The position numbers and the translations under genes were made by a program. A stretch of 64,000 nt of DNA. Origin: Peribacter sp043814035. GTDB lineage: Bacteria > Patescibacteriota > Gracilibacteria > Peribacterales > Peribacteraceae. Below are positions 26,005-35,239 of this stretch, piece after piece. The notes under the pieces are model-generated. The model had not been told where the DNA came from, did no database searches, and was given only the letters and a program-made list of their open reading frames with translations. Position 1 is the first letter of the stretch; every line of letters starts with the position of its first letter. Location: the NCBI GenBank assembly GCA_043814035.1, contig JBDRKJ010000006.1, positions 24,913 to 88,912 of the forward strand. Reading direction: 5' to 3'.

Positions 26005-27471
26005 TCAAAAAACCTCCGCTGCCGCATCAGCCAGATTCACCACATTCTCTTTGGTATCGGGCTTTTCGCGATCCTTCTCGAGAACACATTCGAGCTTGAG
26101 TGAGCGCTTAAAAATCTTCTGCATCACTTGTTCTACGACACGGCTTGCTTCGATTGCTGCCACCTTGTCGCGGTGAAAGGTCGATGTGAAGCCCAACGTT
26201 ACCTTCGCTCCTGTGATGCCTTGCAGTTCTCCGTTTTTGAGTGACATGCGTACCGAGGCAGGGGTCGTTTCTTCCAGAATCTGTGCCCATGCAGCAGAAA
26301 TATTTTCGAGAGTCACATCCGGTGCCTCGATTTCTGCCGCGGATGCGGCCACACTGTCTTCCTCACTGTCTTTGGGAGGTGGGGCGGCTGGAATTGGTTC
26401 CTCCTTCGCCTTCTTGCGCTCAGATTTTTCCACTGCCTTTGCGGGGAGCACATCACTGCGGCCTTTCGTTTCAGGACTGCACAGGGTGAGCAGGGCCGAT
26501 TCCACAACGAGCCCGGGAACAGGCGATAGGCGCAGGTTGCGTATGGCTTCGAGCAGAATATCAAGTGCCTGAAGATGCACATCAATAGGCTTCTTCTTTT
26601 CGATGGCAAGGTGTAGCTCTACGCGAACGAGTGCCAGGAGCTCTCTGAGAAAGAGATCGAGTGGTGTGCCAGCTTCTTCAAGTTCACGTACGGCCTTGAG
26701 CAGAGCAGGGGGGTCATTGCGTCCGATTGCATCTGCTACTGCCGCGATGTACTCCTGACCGGTTGCGCCGATACGTTGCTCCACATCCTTTACAGTGATT
26801 TTGGGGAGCGAGCGCATCTGATCGAGAAGAGAGATCGCATCGCGCAACCCGCCTTCGACGTGTCGGGCGATGAGTCGCAGGGCTTCACGATCGACGATGA
26901 TGTGTTCTTGATCGGCGATGTACTGCAACCGCCGTACGATGTCCTCCTCCTCAATGGGGCGAAAGGGAAAGCACTGACATCGACTTTGAATGGTGGCGGG
27001 AATTTTGTTGAGCTCCGTCGTCGCGAGGATGAAGTGCGCATACTCCGGCGGTTCTTCTAGTGTTTTTAAGAGCGCATTGAACGCGTCTTTCGTGATCATA
27101 TGCGCCTCGTCGATGATGTAGACCTTCGCCGTCGCGACCACGGGCGAGAATTGGATTTTCTCGATCAGATCTCGCACATCATCAATGCCACGGTTCGATG
27201 CCGCGTCGATTTCGAGAAGGTCGACGATCGATCCATCTTCTATTCCCTTGATGATCTGACGCTTGAGTGTGTCATCGGTGATGCCGTGCGTCATGATGTG
27301 CTTGGCGAGGATGCGCGCGACGGATGTTTTTCCTGTTCCGCGACTGCCGGCGAAGAGATATGCATGTGAAAGTTTCTTCTGCTCCACAGCTTGTTCCAAG
27401 GTCGTGACGACGGCGTCTTGTCCCACGACGTCTGCGAAGACGAGGGGCCGGTACGTTCGATAAAGGGCCAT
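26005..27471 (-). CDS. dnaX: DNA polymerase III subunit gamma/tau
   Basis: A 488-aa clamp-loader ATPase starting MALYRTYRPLVFADVVGQDAVV (the frame is open to 27495, but this is the family start). Walker A GSRGTGKTSVARILAK, Walker B IIDEAHMIT, sensor ATTELNKIPATIQSRCQCF and an arginine-finger region are present. The usual four-Cys zinc module between Walker A and DLLEIDAASNRG is replaced by a short Cys-free helix (HIMTHGITDDTLKRQIIKG). The C-terminal linker is Ala/Pro/Glu-rich, followed by a tau-like domain. Confidence 0.95.
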   Translation of the reverse strand: MALYRTYRPLVFADVVGQDAVVTTLEQAVEQKKLSHAYLFAGSRGTGKTSVARILAKHIMTHGITDDTLKRQIIKGIEDGSIVDLLEIDAASNRGIDDVRDLIEKIQFSPVVATAKVYIIDEAHMITKDAFNALLKTLEEPPEYAHFILATTELNKIPATIQSRCQCFPFRPIEEEDIVRRLQYIADQEHIIVDREALRLIARHVEGGLRDAISLLDQMRSLPKITVKDVEQRIGATGQEYIAAVADAIGRNDPPALLKAVRELEEAGTPLDLFLRELLALVRVELHLAIEKKKPIDVHLQALDILLEAIRNLRLSPVPGLVVESALLTLCSPETKGRSDVLPAKAVEKSERKKAKEEPIPAAPPPKDSEEDSVAASAAEIEAPDVTLENISAAWAQILEETTPASVRMSLKNGELQGITGAKVTLGFTSTFHRDKVAAIEASRVVEQVMQKIFKRSLKLECVLEKDREKPDTKENVVNLADAAAEVF

Positions 27472-27531
27472 GGGAATGTCAGCATACTCTCTCACTCCTC
27501 CGTTTGCAGCATCTTCGGTTCCTTCCGTTCT

Positions 27532-29337
27532 TTACGCAGAGAGGGCGTAGGAGGATTGCTGCGTTGATTTGGAGGGCGTTTTGGGGAGGGAACGAGGTGT
27601 CGCACTATCCGTGAGCGTGAATGTCAGCCCTTGTTCTTTAAGTTTTCTCACTCCGCGCTTGAGCACCCAGTTCACGTTACGCACGAGGTGCAGTTGCTCT
27701 TCGTACGTCACGCCCGTGGGAATGAGCGTGGTCCAGTAACGGAACGCGTGATTGTTCTTGCGGGTTTCCAAGATCGACAAGAAGTGCTGGTGGGTATTGG
27801 GCGGCATGTGAATGATCGTCGGAGCCCACTCCCCCTCGTCGTACCGGCGTACGGCCGGGTCGTGCTGCTTATCACTCACCACGCCCAGTTTCACATTGTC
27901 GAGACCCTTCTTGCGGTGCTTGCCTGCCTTGGCGAGAGCCTGCGTGTCATTCGTTGCCTGTTGTTCTAATCCCTTCTCACGGTCATCTGTGAGGTACCCG
28001 TGTTCCCGGCACCAGATGCGGTTGTAGGTGCACGACGCAATCGCCCGCATTTTGTCGGGGTCATTCATAGCGGCGAGATAGAGGGGCTTGAGGGGAGTGG
28101 GAATCTGATCGTAGGCCATACGCATCTGCTCCAGTGTTTCATCGGCATTCTTCATTGGCTGTTGCTCTTTCTGCGCTTCTGTACGGAATGATTTGAGGTA
28201 GCGTTCCAGAGAATCGAGCTCGAAGCGATCGCGCTCCACCCCTTTGCCTTGTTCGAAGAGTGCGCGCGCCTTTTGTAACAAATCCTCTGCATCGTCCCAT
28301 TCCTTGGCATCGAGTGCGTGACGAATGCCGAGTTTGAGATTCTCCATCTCGCGAGGAGAGGGTGCCTCGGTGAGGTTGAGCCGTTGCTTGGCCTGCTCCA
28401 CGTAACTTATGCGTTGCCTGTAGCTTAAGAGTAGAAATTTCTGCGGTGTAAGACGATTGAATCCCTGTGGAACGTTTTTTTTCATCTCGGATTCTACCCA
28501 GTCGTATTCCGTACGGAGCTTCATCCAGTTCTTGATGTACTCGGGAAGCTGGTGTTCCACGTAGTCGTGCAGTGCCATTGTATTGGGAAATTTTTCTAGT
28601 CTCTCAAGCAGCCAGCTCCCTATTTTATCCCGGTTGATGGCACCGGCGGACGCTGCGGTCTCGAGAGAAGATCTCGCCCTTTTGTGCAGGTGTTCGACTT
28701 TGCGTGCATTGGCGATCATGGCGGCCTCGACATGCGCATTGAGGTCTTCTCGTTTGTCGAAATGCAGATCCAAAAACTTTTTGCCTCTGCGGAATGTTTC
28801 CAGCTGCGACACATCCTCTTTAGTGAGCGACTTGAAGCGCGGATCGCCGAGGAGTTTCTTCCTCTTCTTCGCGACTTTTTCCCACGCAGCAAGGTAGGAG
28901 GGCATCTGGTGATTTACGAAGTACTCCTTTGCTTTGTAGTTGAGTGAGGGATTTGTGAAGCGATCGAGCCATCGCTTCTTGGATTCGCGCGTGATGTGAT
29001 GCTCGGTGTTGGCGCGATCGAGCATTGTGTGCAGCTTCTGCGAAAGCTGATGAGCGGATTGTCTCTGTCGTTCTGCCACCTCGTCGCGGTAGCGCTCCCA
29101 GTCACTGATTTCTTCTTCGGTGAGCCCGATGTTCTGCAGCCCCAGACGGAGCTGCTCTGTCTCTGCAGCCGAAGCCACGTGCAGCTTGTCGAACGTCTCA
29201 CCGATGAACCCCCGAAAGTACTGGACGAGATCACTCCGTCTTCTCGACAGCATTTCTCTTTCTGGAGATTCAACTTCGCCTGCGTTTTCGTTCCCGTGTT
29301 CCCGTTGATCCGACAAGGTATCTGTCTGAGTAACCAT
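27532..29337 (-). CDS. Large helical protein of unknown function
   Basis: About 601 aa starting MVTQTDTLSDQREHG. The frame is open to 29550, but the longer form would overlap the divergent dcd gene. There is no signal peptide or TM segment. The protein is highly charged and mostly helical, with repeated features such as WLDRFTNPSLNYKAKEYFVNHQMPSYLAAWEKVAKK and SWLLERLEKFPNTMALHDYVEHQLPEYIKNWMKLR, which look like two diverged copies of one roughly 90-residue helical module. The C-terminal 150 residues are more globular. Family not recognised; probably lineage-specific and cytoplasmic. It follows dnaX's start by about 60 bp on the same strand. Confidence 0.75.
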   Translation of the reverse strand: MVTQTDTLSDQREHGNENAGEVESPEREMLSRRRSDLVQYFRGFIGETFDKLHVASAAETEQLRLGLQNIGLTEEEISDWERYRDEVAERQRQSAHQLSQKLHTMLDRANTEHHITRESKKRWLDRFTNPSLNYKAKEYFVNHQMPSYLAAWEKVAKKRKKLLGDPRFKSLTKEDVSQLETFRRGKKFLDLHFDKREDLNAHVEAAMIANARKVEHLHKRARSSLETAASAGAINRDKIGSWLLERLEKFPNTMALHDYVEHQLPEYIKNWMKLRTEYDWVESEMKKNVPQGFNRLTPQKFLLLSYRQRISYVEQAKQRLNLTEAPSPREMENLKLGIRHALDAKEWDDAEDLLQKARALFEQGKGVERDRFELDSLERYLKSFRTEAQKEQQPMKNADETLEQMRMAYDQIPTPLKPLYLAAMNDPDKMRAIASCTYNRIWCREHGYLTDDREKGLEQQATNDTQALAKAGKHRKKGLDNVKLGVVSDKQHDPAVRRYDEGEWAPTIIHMPPNTHQHFLSILETRKNNHAFRYWTTLIPTGVTYEEQLHLVRNVNWVLKRGVRKLKEQGLTFTLTDSATPRSLPKTPSKSTQQSSYALSA

Positions 29338-29419
29338 GGACTGCCATTCTACCTGAGCGGTGCTGCGCGCATGCAAAATGACGCGATTTTTGAGGCATTG
29401 TGTGTTAGGATGCCACTCC

Positions 29420-30007
29420 ATGATTCTCTCCGATCGGGACATCAAAGAGGCGATTCGCTCTGGCCATGTGAAGGTGACGTCACCCCTGCGTGACGTGATG
29501 CCACACATCCATGCCAGTTCTATGGATTTACACCTCGGGTCCGTCTTCAAGACCTACGAACACAGTCGATTTGCTGTATTGGATCCCAAGAAACCCGAGA
29601 GCTTTCACGGTAATACGCGGACCATTGAGATCAAGGACGCAGAGCCCTTCATTGTCCAGCCGGGGGAGTTCATCCTTGGTGTCACTGAAGAGACCATCAC
29701 GGTGCCCGATGATTTGGTGGTGCGTGTAGAGGGTCGCAGTTCCTTGGGCCGGCTCGGCATCATCGTTCATTCCACGGCGGGGTTCGTCGATCCGGGTTTC
29801 TCGGGCACGATCACGCTCGAGATCAGCAACTTGAACAGGCTTCCCGTTGCGCTCTACCCGGGCATGCGTGTATGTCAGTTGGCGTTCGAGACGATGTCGA
29901 GCCCGGCAGAGCAGCCGTATCACCTCAAGCCCTTCAGCAAATATCAAGGGCAGAGCCAGCCGGAGGAGAGTCGACTGATGATGGATCCGGAGTTTACGCA
30001 GGTGTAA
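29420..30007 (+). CDS. dcd: dCTP deaminase, probably bifunctional deaminase:dUTPase type
   Basis: A 195-aa protein starting MILSDRDIKEAIRSG (upstream in-frame ATGs ignored). It carries VEGRSSLGRLGIIVHSTAGFVDPGFSGTITLEISN and the C-terminal SKYQGQ nucleotide-binding tail. HSTAGF (residues 117-122) matches bifunctional enzymes such as the mycobacterial one, rather than E. coli Dcd (HVTAH), so dCTP may be taken straight to dUMP. It is divergent from the orphan gene at 27532-29337. Confidence 0.92.
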   Translation: MILSDRDIKEAIRSGHVKVTSPLRDVMPHIHASSMDLHLGSVFKTYEHSRFAVLDPKKPESFHGNTRTIEIKDAEPFIVQPGEFILGVTEETITVPDDLVVRVEGRSSLGRLGIIVHSTAGFVDPGFSGTITLEISNLNRLPVALYPGMRVCQLAFETMSSPAEQPYHLKPFSKYQGQSQPEESRLMMDPEFTQV

Positions 30008-30060
30008 TTGATTGAAGATCGCTGGTGCTTTGGTACCATTGGCACCGCTGGACGATTAGC

Positions 30061-30095
30061 TCCCGCCTTCGCCCTCCGGGGCTTCGGTGGGCAAG
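30061..30095. repeat. Palindromic repeat upstream of tRNA-Val
   Basis: TCCCGCCTTCGCCCTCCGGG continues GCTTCGGTGGGC. It shares the CCCGCCTTCGC start and GGTGGGC end with the repeat at 40257-40345. It lies about 50 bp before tRNA-Val. Confidence 0.6.
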
Positions 30096-30143
30096 CAGTT
30101 GGTTGCCACTTCGTTCCTTCTTACATTCCAGTCTACAGACATC

Positions 30144-30220
30144 GGGCAATTAGCTCAGTTGGTTAGAGCGTACGGTTCACATCCGTAAGGTCACTGGTTC
30201 GAATCCAGTATTGCCCACCA
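30144..30220 (+). tRNA. tRNA-Val (anticodon CAC)
   Basis: A 77-nt cloverleaf: acceptor GGGCAAT/ATTGCCC, D-arm TAGCTCAGTTGGTTAGAGC, anticodon loop TTCACAT between TACGG and CCGTA, T-arm CTGGTTCGAATCCAG, discriminator A and encoded CCA. Confidence 0.97.
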
Positions 30221-30427
30221 TTGACAATATGATCATAAATCATTATTTTGCCTATTCCGCGTTCTTTCGCATCATCGAGCGTATTCCCCACCTATCCTCA
30301 TTTTGAGGTCCGTCTCTTCTACTGTCTGCATTTTGGTTCGTAGAGGAGTACGAATCAGAATGCGGATACAGTGGGGGAGCATATTACTAGGAAGAAGTGA
30401 ACAACACTATTAAGGAAGGAACTACCC

Positions 30428-31093
30428 ATGTCACGCGTTCCATTTCCGTCTCTAGCCGCCTTGTTTGAGGGATTGGGATCATCCTCGATCTTCGAACAGC
30501 GCGGTGCGTGCGCGTACGTCATTGGCACAGTCACCCAAGGCGATAAGGCCATGATCTCGGTCACGGCCCCCGTTGGCGAAGTGCTCAATGGGCGCGTCAG
30601 CCATCGTCTTGATGGCGACATCGGGGTCCAACAGAACAGTCGGACCCTTCAGGTCACGCTCTCCGGCTCTCCTTTTGTGACGTACAGGGTCGAGCCGACC
30701 ACCAAGAGTAACAGGGTTACTATCGTTCTCAATCTGCGAGACGATGAACTGGTGGTCCCCAAGACAGGCGGTCGCCACAGTTGGATCGAAGCAACCATTC
30801 TATTGCCGCGATCCGCGACGTGGCGCCTCGAAAACCCTGCCGCTGCGATTGTTCCCCTGGTGACACTGAACCAGCTTGTCGATCGCAATGTCTCTACGGA
30901 GGCAACGCGGGCTCGACGGGATCGGAAGCGCCAGGAGAAACGGGCACAAGCCGCTGCCCCGACTCCGCCTCCGGTCCGCGAGGAGCCCGTTCAGCAGACG
31001 GCGGCGCCCAAGAAGTCTGCCAAGAAGAAGGCCGCCAAGAAGAAGACGGCGCCCAAGAAGCCCGCCAAGAAGAAAGCCGCATCGAAGCCCTAG
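30428..31093 (+). CDS. Protein with histone-H1-like lysine/alanine tail, unknown function
   Basis: A 221-aa cytoplasmic protein with a good Shine-Dalgarno (AAGGAAGG) 9 bases before the ATG. The first about 150 residues form an unrecognised, beta-rich domain. From about residue 160 it becomes strongly basic (RARRDRKRQEKRAQ), then proline-rich, and ends with repeated KKSAKKKAAKKK/KKPAKKK units like bacterial H1-type DNA-binding tails. Nucleic-acid binding is inferred from the tail only. It stands alone between tRNA-Val and a converging methyltransferase gene. Confidence 0.75.
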   Translation: MSRVPFPSLAALFEGLGSSSIFEQRGACAYVIGTVTQGDKAMISVTAPVGEVLNGRVSHRLDGDIGVQQNSRTLQVTLSGSPFVTYRVEPTTKSNRVTIVLNLRDDELVVPKTGGRHSWIEATILLPRSATWRLENPAAAIVPLVTLNQLVDRNVSTEATRARRDRKRQEKRAQAAAPTPPPVREEPVQQTAAPKKSAKKKAAKKKTAPKKPAKKKAASKP

Positions 31094-31124
31094 GGCTTTG
31101 GTTGGCACTTCTCCGTAGTAATCA

Positions 31125-31172
31125 GGAAGCTGTTTTACGGCTTCCGGGTTCGTGCTCCTCCACGAACCTTTA
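31125..31172. terminator. Two adjacent hairpins between converging genes
   Basis: GGAAGC/GCTTCC (31125-31145) is followed by GGTTCGTG/CACGAACC (31147-31168) and a short TTTAT. They probably end transcription of the H1-like-tail gene; the second overlaps the end of the methyltransferase gene. Confidence 0.55.
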
Positions 31173-32195
31173 TGCCGCCTTTTCTGCGGCAGCACGATTG
31201 CTCCTCCGGAATGACACAGTGGCCGATTTTCGTACATCACCGAGGTCGAATCGACAGAGCTGCAGCTTTGAAAGTTTCTGCAGGTCCACTCTCTCGAAGT
31301 TGCCAGCCTGAAAAGGGGGCGGTTCGGTTTTGCTATACGCCCTGCGTGACACCTTTCCCCATGTTCTCCATGGGTCTCCGCATAGTTCGCCATCCGGTTC
31401 TCCGATGAGCAGGTACTCCTGTACGTTCGGGGCTTGACGGAATTCAGCGGTCCAGTCACTCAACGATGGCATCCATGAACTGATTACGATTTGGGGATGG
31501 TATGTCTGGAGTGCTTCCTCGTACTTCATTTTTTCTACAGGCGCAGTCGGCTGGATGTCCCACTCGTGTGTGTCTGTGGCGATGAGCTGAACATTCTCTA
31601 AGTGGAGTTCTGAGAGCTTGTCGCGCAGTGCCCGCGTGAGCCTTCCGTCGCCTGCACCCACTTCGAGAATGGTCACAGGGTTCCCGTTGACGCGAAGATG
31701 ATCGATGCGTTCGGCGAGGTATCGGGCGAATGCCGAAACGTACTCTTCGGTGTAGATCTCGAAGATATCACTCTTCTTGCAGACGTCGTGCACTGTGTCG
31801 GGGTTGCCGTGGTAGAAGTTCAGGGCTGCGAACACGTCACGCCGTGTCGGCAATCGTGCTTGATCATAGAACGATGTATCCGCATGAGGTTGCTCCGATT
31901 TGCGGTCGGGCTGCGGAGTGCGTGCACTCTCCGGGATGGTCGTCCAAACGTCCACATCGGTGTGATGAATGGTCACGACCTCCTGCTCCCGTCCGTTCCA
32001 TTTCTGCATCCTGCGTTCGAGAGGGTATTCCTTGCCTGTGCTCTGGCAGAGGACAGTGCGCGTACCCGTGGTGATGTACGTGCAGTATTTTCCCGGATCA
32101 CAGCTTGGGATACGGATCTCAACACCCGGTTGCCTGCAGAGGGTGTAGTAGTCGAAATCCTGTATTGCCGTCTCGGCAGGTGGGATATTCACCAT
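31170..32195 (-). CDS. SAM-dependent methyltransferase
   Basis: A 341-aa protein. About residues 120-300 form a class I Rossmann methyltransferase with motif I TILEVGAGDGRLTRAL, a motif II-like QLIATDTHEW and motif IV-like IVISSWMPSL. The N-terminal 120 residues are a separate domain with dispersed His/Cys. The region SDIFEIYTEEYVSAFARYLAERI before motif I resembles methyltransferases of the SET/histidine-protein type. Substrate unknown. It diverges from the ABC exporter gene; the AT-rich spacer 32196-32250 holds its likely promoter. Confidence 0.8.
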   Translation of the reverse strand: MVNIPPAETAIQDFDYYTLCRQPGVEIRIPSCDPGKYCTYITTGTRTVLCQSTGKEYPLERRMQKWNGREQEVVTIHHTDVDVWTTIPESARTPQPDRKSEQPHADTSFYDQARLPTRRDVFAALNFYHGNPDTVHDVCKKSDIFEIYTEEYVSAFARYLAERIDHLRVNGNPVTILEVGAGDGRLTRALRDKLSELHLENVQLIATDTHEWDIQPTAPVEKMKYEEALQTYHPQIVISSWMPSLSDWTAEFRQAPNVQEYLLIGEPDGELCGDPWRTWGKVSRRAYSKTEPPPFQAGNFERVDLQKLSKLQLCRFDLGDVRKSATVSFRRSNRAAAEKAA

Positions 32196-32313
32196 ATTGA
32201 TATAATAAAATATTTTACAAATTTAAACAAGTTCCACGGTGTTTTCCAATAACGAGGGAAAACATTGCCCAAATTAGTAACGAAGGACTCCTATTCCCCG
32301 TTTTAGCTTCTGT

Positions 32314-34086
32314 ATGCCAAAGATCCGACATCGTGATGTGCTCGCGTTCGTGACGCGGTATGCCCGCTCCCATGCGTGGGCCCTCGCGCTGGTCGTTCTA
32401 CTCTCCGCCGTCTCGACGGGTTTTTTCCTGCTCCAACCGTTTTTCTACAAAGAAGCCATCGATGCAATTGCCTCTACTGATCAGCCTGATCCTGCAGTGT
32501 TTCGCTTCGCGCTCTGGCAATTTGTGATCGGGGTAGGAGTGGCGATGGTAGCGTTTGGCATTGAACAGGTGGGAGGGCTCCTGCTCGGCAAGGTCGAAAC
32601 AAAAGTGATGCAACGCGCCCATGCCGATGTCTTCGCCATCGTGCAGCGGCATGCGATGGGGTTTCACGTGAGTCAGTTTGCGGGATCAACATCGCGCAAA
32701 ATCACACGAGGCACCGATGCCATCGAGAGCATTCTCGACAAGATTTTCTTGAACTTTCTGCCTACAACTATCCTCATGATCGGTTTCATGGTGGTGCTCT
32801 CGTTTCTCGCGCTGCCCATCGCGCTGGCGATGTTCCTCGGCATGGTGATCTATGCAACATTCTCCATTGGGATGAACTTGTCTCTCACGCGTATGTACAA
32901 CTGGGTAGATACCCAAGACACGCGCGTAACGGGCAACCTCGTCGATGCAATCTCAGCCAATACGCTCGTGAAGTCCTTCGCCGCAGAACCACGTGAGGAT
33001 TATCGACATGGGTCCCTGCTGCATGAGTGGGAGCGTCGACTGTGGCTTGCATGGGTGGCTTCGACTGGCGTCACGATCGTGCAGTACTTTCTCCTTCTTG
33101 CGATCGAACTCGTTGTCTTCACGTTGGCGGTGTGGCTCTGGTATCGGGGGCAGTTCACTCCTGGAGGATTCATCATTCTCATTTTCTACATGGGGCAACT
33201 ATGGGGTCGTCTCTGGGATTTCGGACGTAACGTGCGTGATTACATTCGGGCGATTTCACGTGGGGAGGAAATGGTGGAAGTTGCTCTCAAGCCTCTGGCA
33301 ATTCGCGATGCACCACATGCGCGTTCGCTTATCGTTCGGGAGGGCGAGATCACGTTTGAGCATATTACGTTCCAGTATGAGCAGGTCACCCAGCCCGTTT
33401 TCCGGCAGTTCTCTGTGCAGATTCGTCCGGGGGAGCGTGTTGCACTGGTCGGCCACTCCGGTGGTGGCAAGAGCACCTTCGTAAAATTGCTCCTTCGTCT
33501 CTACGATCTACAAGAAGGTCAGATTCTGATCGATGGTCAGAATATTTCCAGTGTCACACAAGAAAGCTTGCGCAGTGCCATTGCCCTTGTTCCGCAGGAT
33601 CCCGTGCTCTTCCATCGATCGATTGCCGAGAATATTGCGTACGGCAAACCCGGTGTCTCGCACGAGGAAATTGAGCGCGCGGCCCATCTCGCCCATGCGC
33701 ATGAATTCATTTCGAAGCTCCCTAAGGGGTACGAGACGTTGGTGGGCGAGCGCGGTGTGAAACTATCGGGTGGCGAGCGCCAGCGTGTGGCCATTGCACG
33801 CGCTCTTTTGGCCGACAAGCCGATTCTCGTGCTCGATGAAGCGACGAGCAGCTTAGATTCCCTCTCGGAGCAGTACATTCAGGAGGCCCTCGCGCGACTG
33901 ATGCAGAATCGGACGAGCATTGTCATCGCCCATCGTCTCTCAACGATCAAGCAAGCAGATCGGATTCTCGTGATTGACCAAGGACGGATCCTCGAAGAGG
34001 GGACGCACACGTCGCTCCTTGAAAAGGAAAATGGGGTGTACCGTCAGCTCTTTAAGCTGCAAGCCGGAGGTTTTTTGGGAGCATGA
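32314..34086 (+). CDS. ABC exporter, fused permease-ATPase (MsbA/MDR type)
   Basis: A 590-aa half-transporter with six TM helices in the first about 310 residues and a C-terminal ATPase. Walker A is GHSGGGKST, Q-loop LVPQDPVLF, signature LSGGERQR, Walker B ILVLDEATSSLD and the H-loop VIAHRLSTI. It would act as a homodimer exporting lipids, peptides or drugs; the substrate cannot be told. The permease gene follows 18 bp later. Confidence 0.95.
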   Translation: MPKIRHRDVLAFVTRYARSHAWALALVVLLSAVSTGFFLLQPFFYKEAIDAIASTDQPDPAVFRFALWQFVIGVGVAMVAFGIEQVGGLLLGKVETKVMQRAHADVFAIVQRHAMGFHVSQFAGSTSRKITRGTDAIESILDKIFLNFLPTTILMIGFMVVLSFLALPIALAMFLGMVIYATFSIGMNLSLTRMYNWVDTQDTRVTGNLVDAISANTLVKSFAAEPREDYRHGSLLHEWERRLWLAWVASTGVTIVQYFLLLAIELVVFTLAVWLWYRGQFTPGGFIILIFYMGQLWGRLWDFGRNVRDYIRAISRGEEMVEVALKPLAIRDAPHARSLIVREGEITFEHITFQYEQVTQPVFRQFSVQIRPGERVALVGHSGGGKSTFVKLLLRLYDLQEGQILIDGQNISSVTQESLRSAIALVPQDPVLFHRSIAENIAYGKPGVSHEEIERAAHLAHAHEFISKLPKGYETLVGERGVKLSGGERQRVAIARALLADKPILVLDEATSSLDSLSEQYIQEALARLMQNRTSIVIAHRLSTIKQADRILVIDQGRILEEGTHTSLLEKENGVYRQLFKLQAGGFLGA

Positions 34087-34104
34087 GGATGCTACACTGC
34101 CTGC

Positions 34105-35070
34105 ATGAATCTTTTCTGGCCTCTCACCTTCGTTGCTGACACTCTCACTTACAGGGTTTTTGCACTACTCCCTGAATCGCACGTTGCCGAGGCCGTACAT
34201 TTTTTCATCGAAGATACGCTCAAGATCTTTCTCCTACTCATCGTCATCATTTACGTGGTCACGGTCATGCGCACGTTCATTCCGCCAGAGAGGATTCGTG
34301 CGTTACTATCACGACGTCATCGCGTGACCGGTCATGCCCTTGCCGGGTTGGTCGGCGTGGTTACGCCTTTCTGCACCTGTAGCGCCATCCCGCTTTTTCT
34401 TGGGTTCCTCGAGGCGGGAGTTCCACTTGGCGTGACATTTACGTTTCTCATCGCGTCGCCCATGGTGAATGAAATTGCGCTTGCACTGCTTCTCGCAACG
34501 TTCGGACTCAAAGTTGCACTTCTCTACATTGCGAGTGGACTGGCCATCGCTGTTGTTGCCGGCATGATCATCGGGTCGCTCAATATGGAGTCTCTGGTGG
34601 ATCGTCGCATGGAGCAGGACGGATGTGGCTGCGGAAAATCACACCCTGATACGTGGCCGAAGCGTCTGGCCTTTGCCGGACGATACACGCGCATGATACT
34701 TCGACGCGTGTGGTGGATCGTGTTGCTCGGCATTGGTGTTGGTGCGTGGATGCACGGATTCATTCCGACAGATTTCTTGGCTCGGTTTGCCGGCGCAGAT
34801 CGCTGGTATGCCGTTCCGTTTGCCGTGCTCCTGGGTATTCCTCTCTATGCAAATGCGGCGGGGATTCTTCCGTTGGTTTCGGTTCTCACGGAAAAGGGCG
34901 TTGCACTGGGGACGACGCTCGCATTCATGATGTCGGTGACGGGGCTGTCGTTGCCTGAATTTCTCATTCTCCGGCGCGTCATGCACACCAAGCTCATTGT
35001 GGTGTTCGCGGTGATTGTTGGGGTGGGGATCCTCGTAACGGGCCTTCTGTTTAATGCGGTACTGACGTAG
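34105..35070 (+). CDS. Permease of the DUF318/ArsP-like family
   Basis: A 321-aa protein with about eight TM segments and two family repeats: VTPFCTCSAIPLFLGFLEAGVPLGVTFTFLIASPMVNE (about residues 89-126) and the later PLYANAAGILPLVSVLTEKGVALGTTLAFMM. A cytosolic loop holds DGCGCGKSH. Related proteins export organoarsenicals or have unknown substrates. It is 18 bp downstream of the ABC exporter and 170 bp before a CPHC thioredoxin-fold gene on the same strand, a pairing that may link transport with thiol chemistry. Confidence 0.85.
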   Translation: MNLFWPLTFVADTLTYRVFALLPESHVAEAVHFFIEDTLKIFLLLIVIIYVVTVMRTFIPPERIRALLSRRHRVTGHALAGLVGVVTPFCTCSAIPLFLGFLEAGVPLGVTFTFLIASPMVNEIALALLLATFGLKVALLYIASGLAIAVVAGMIIGSLNMESLVDRRMEQDGCGCGKSHPDTWPKRLAFAGRYTRMILRRVWWIVLLGIGVGAWMHGFIPTDFLARFAGADRWYAVPFAVLLGIPLYANAAGILPLVSVLTEKGVALGTTLAFMMSVTGLSLPEFLILRRVMHTKLIVVFAVIVGVGILVTGLLFNAVLT

Positions 35071-35239
35071 GTAGTATCCCCTACCTGAGGAGGAGGTATA
35101 CACCCTGTCCATTCGATTATGGCATATGGGATATTTCGTGTTGCACGGCAGTTTTGATTGTCTTTTCCTGTCTCGGCTGATTCCTAAAAACAACCTTCCC
35201 TGTAGACAAGACGAGATTTCCCGCTACCCTGTGTGGGCT

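Noticed and set aside
35074..35101. Imperfect GTAT-CCCC/GGAGG-TATAC inverted repeat resembling a CsoR-type metal operator
   Set aside because: Only the outer four bases pair cleanly and no CsoR-like regulator is nearby; kept out of the feature list.
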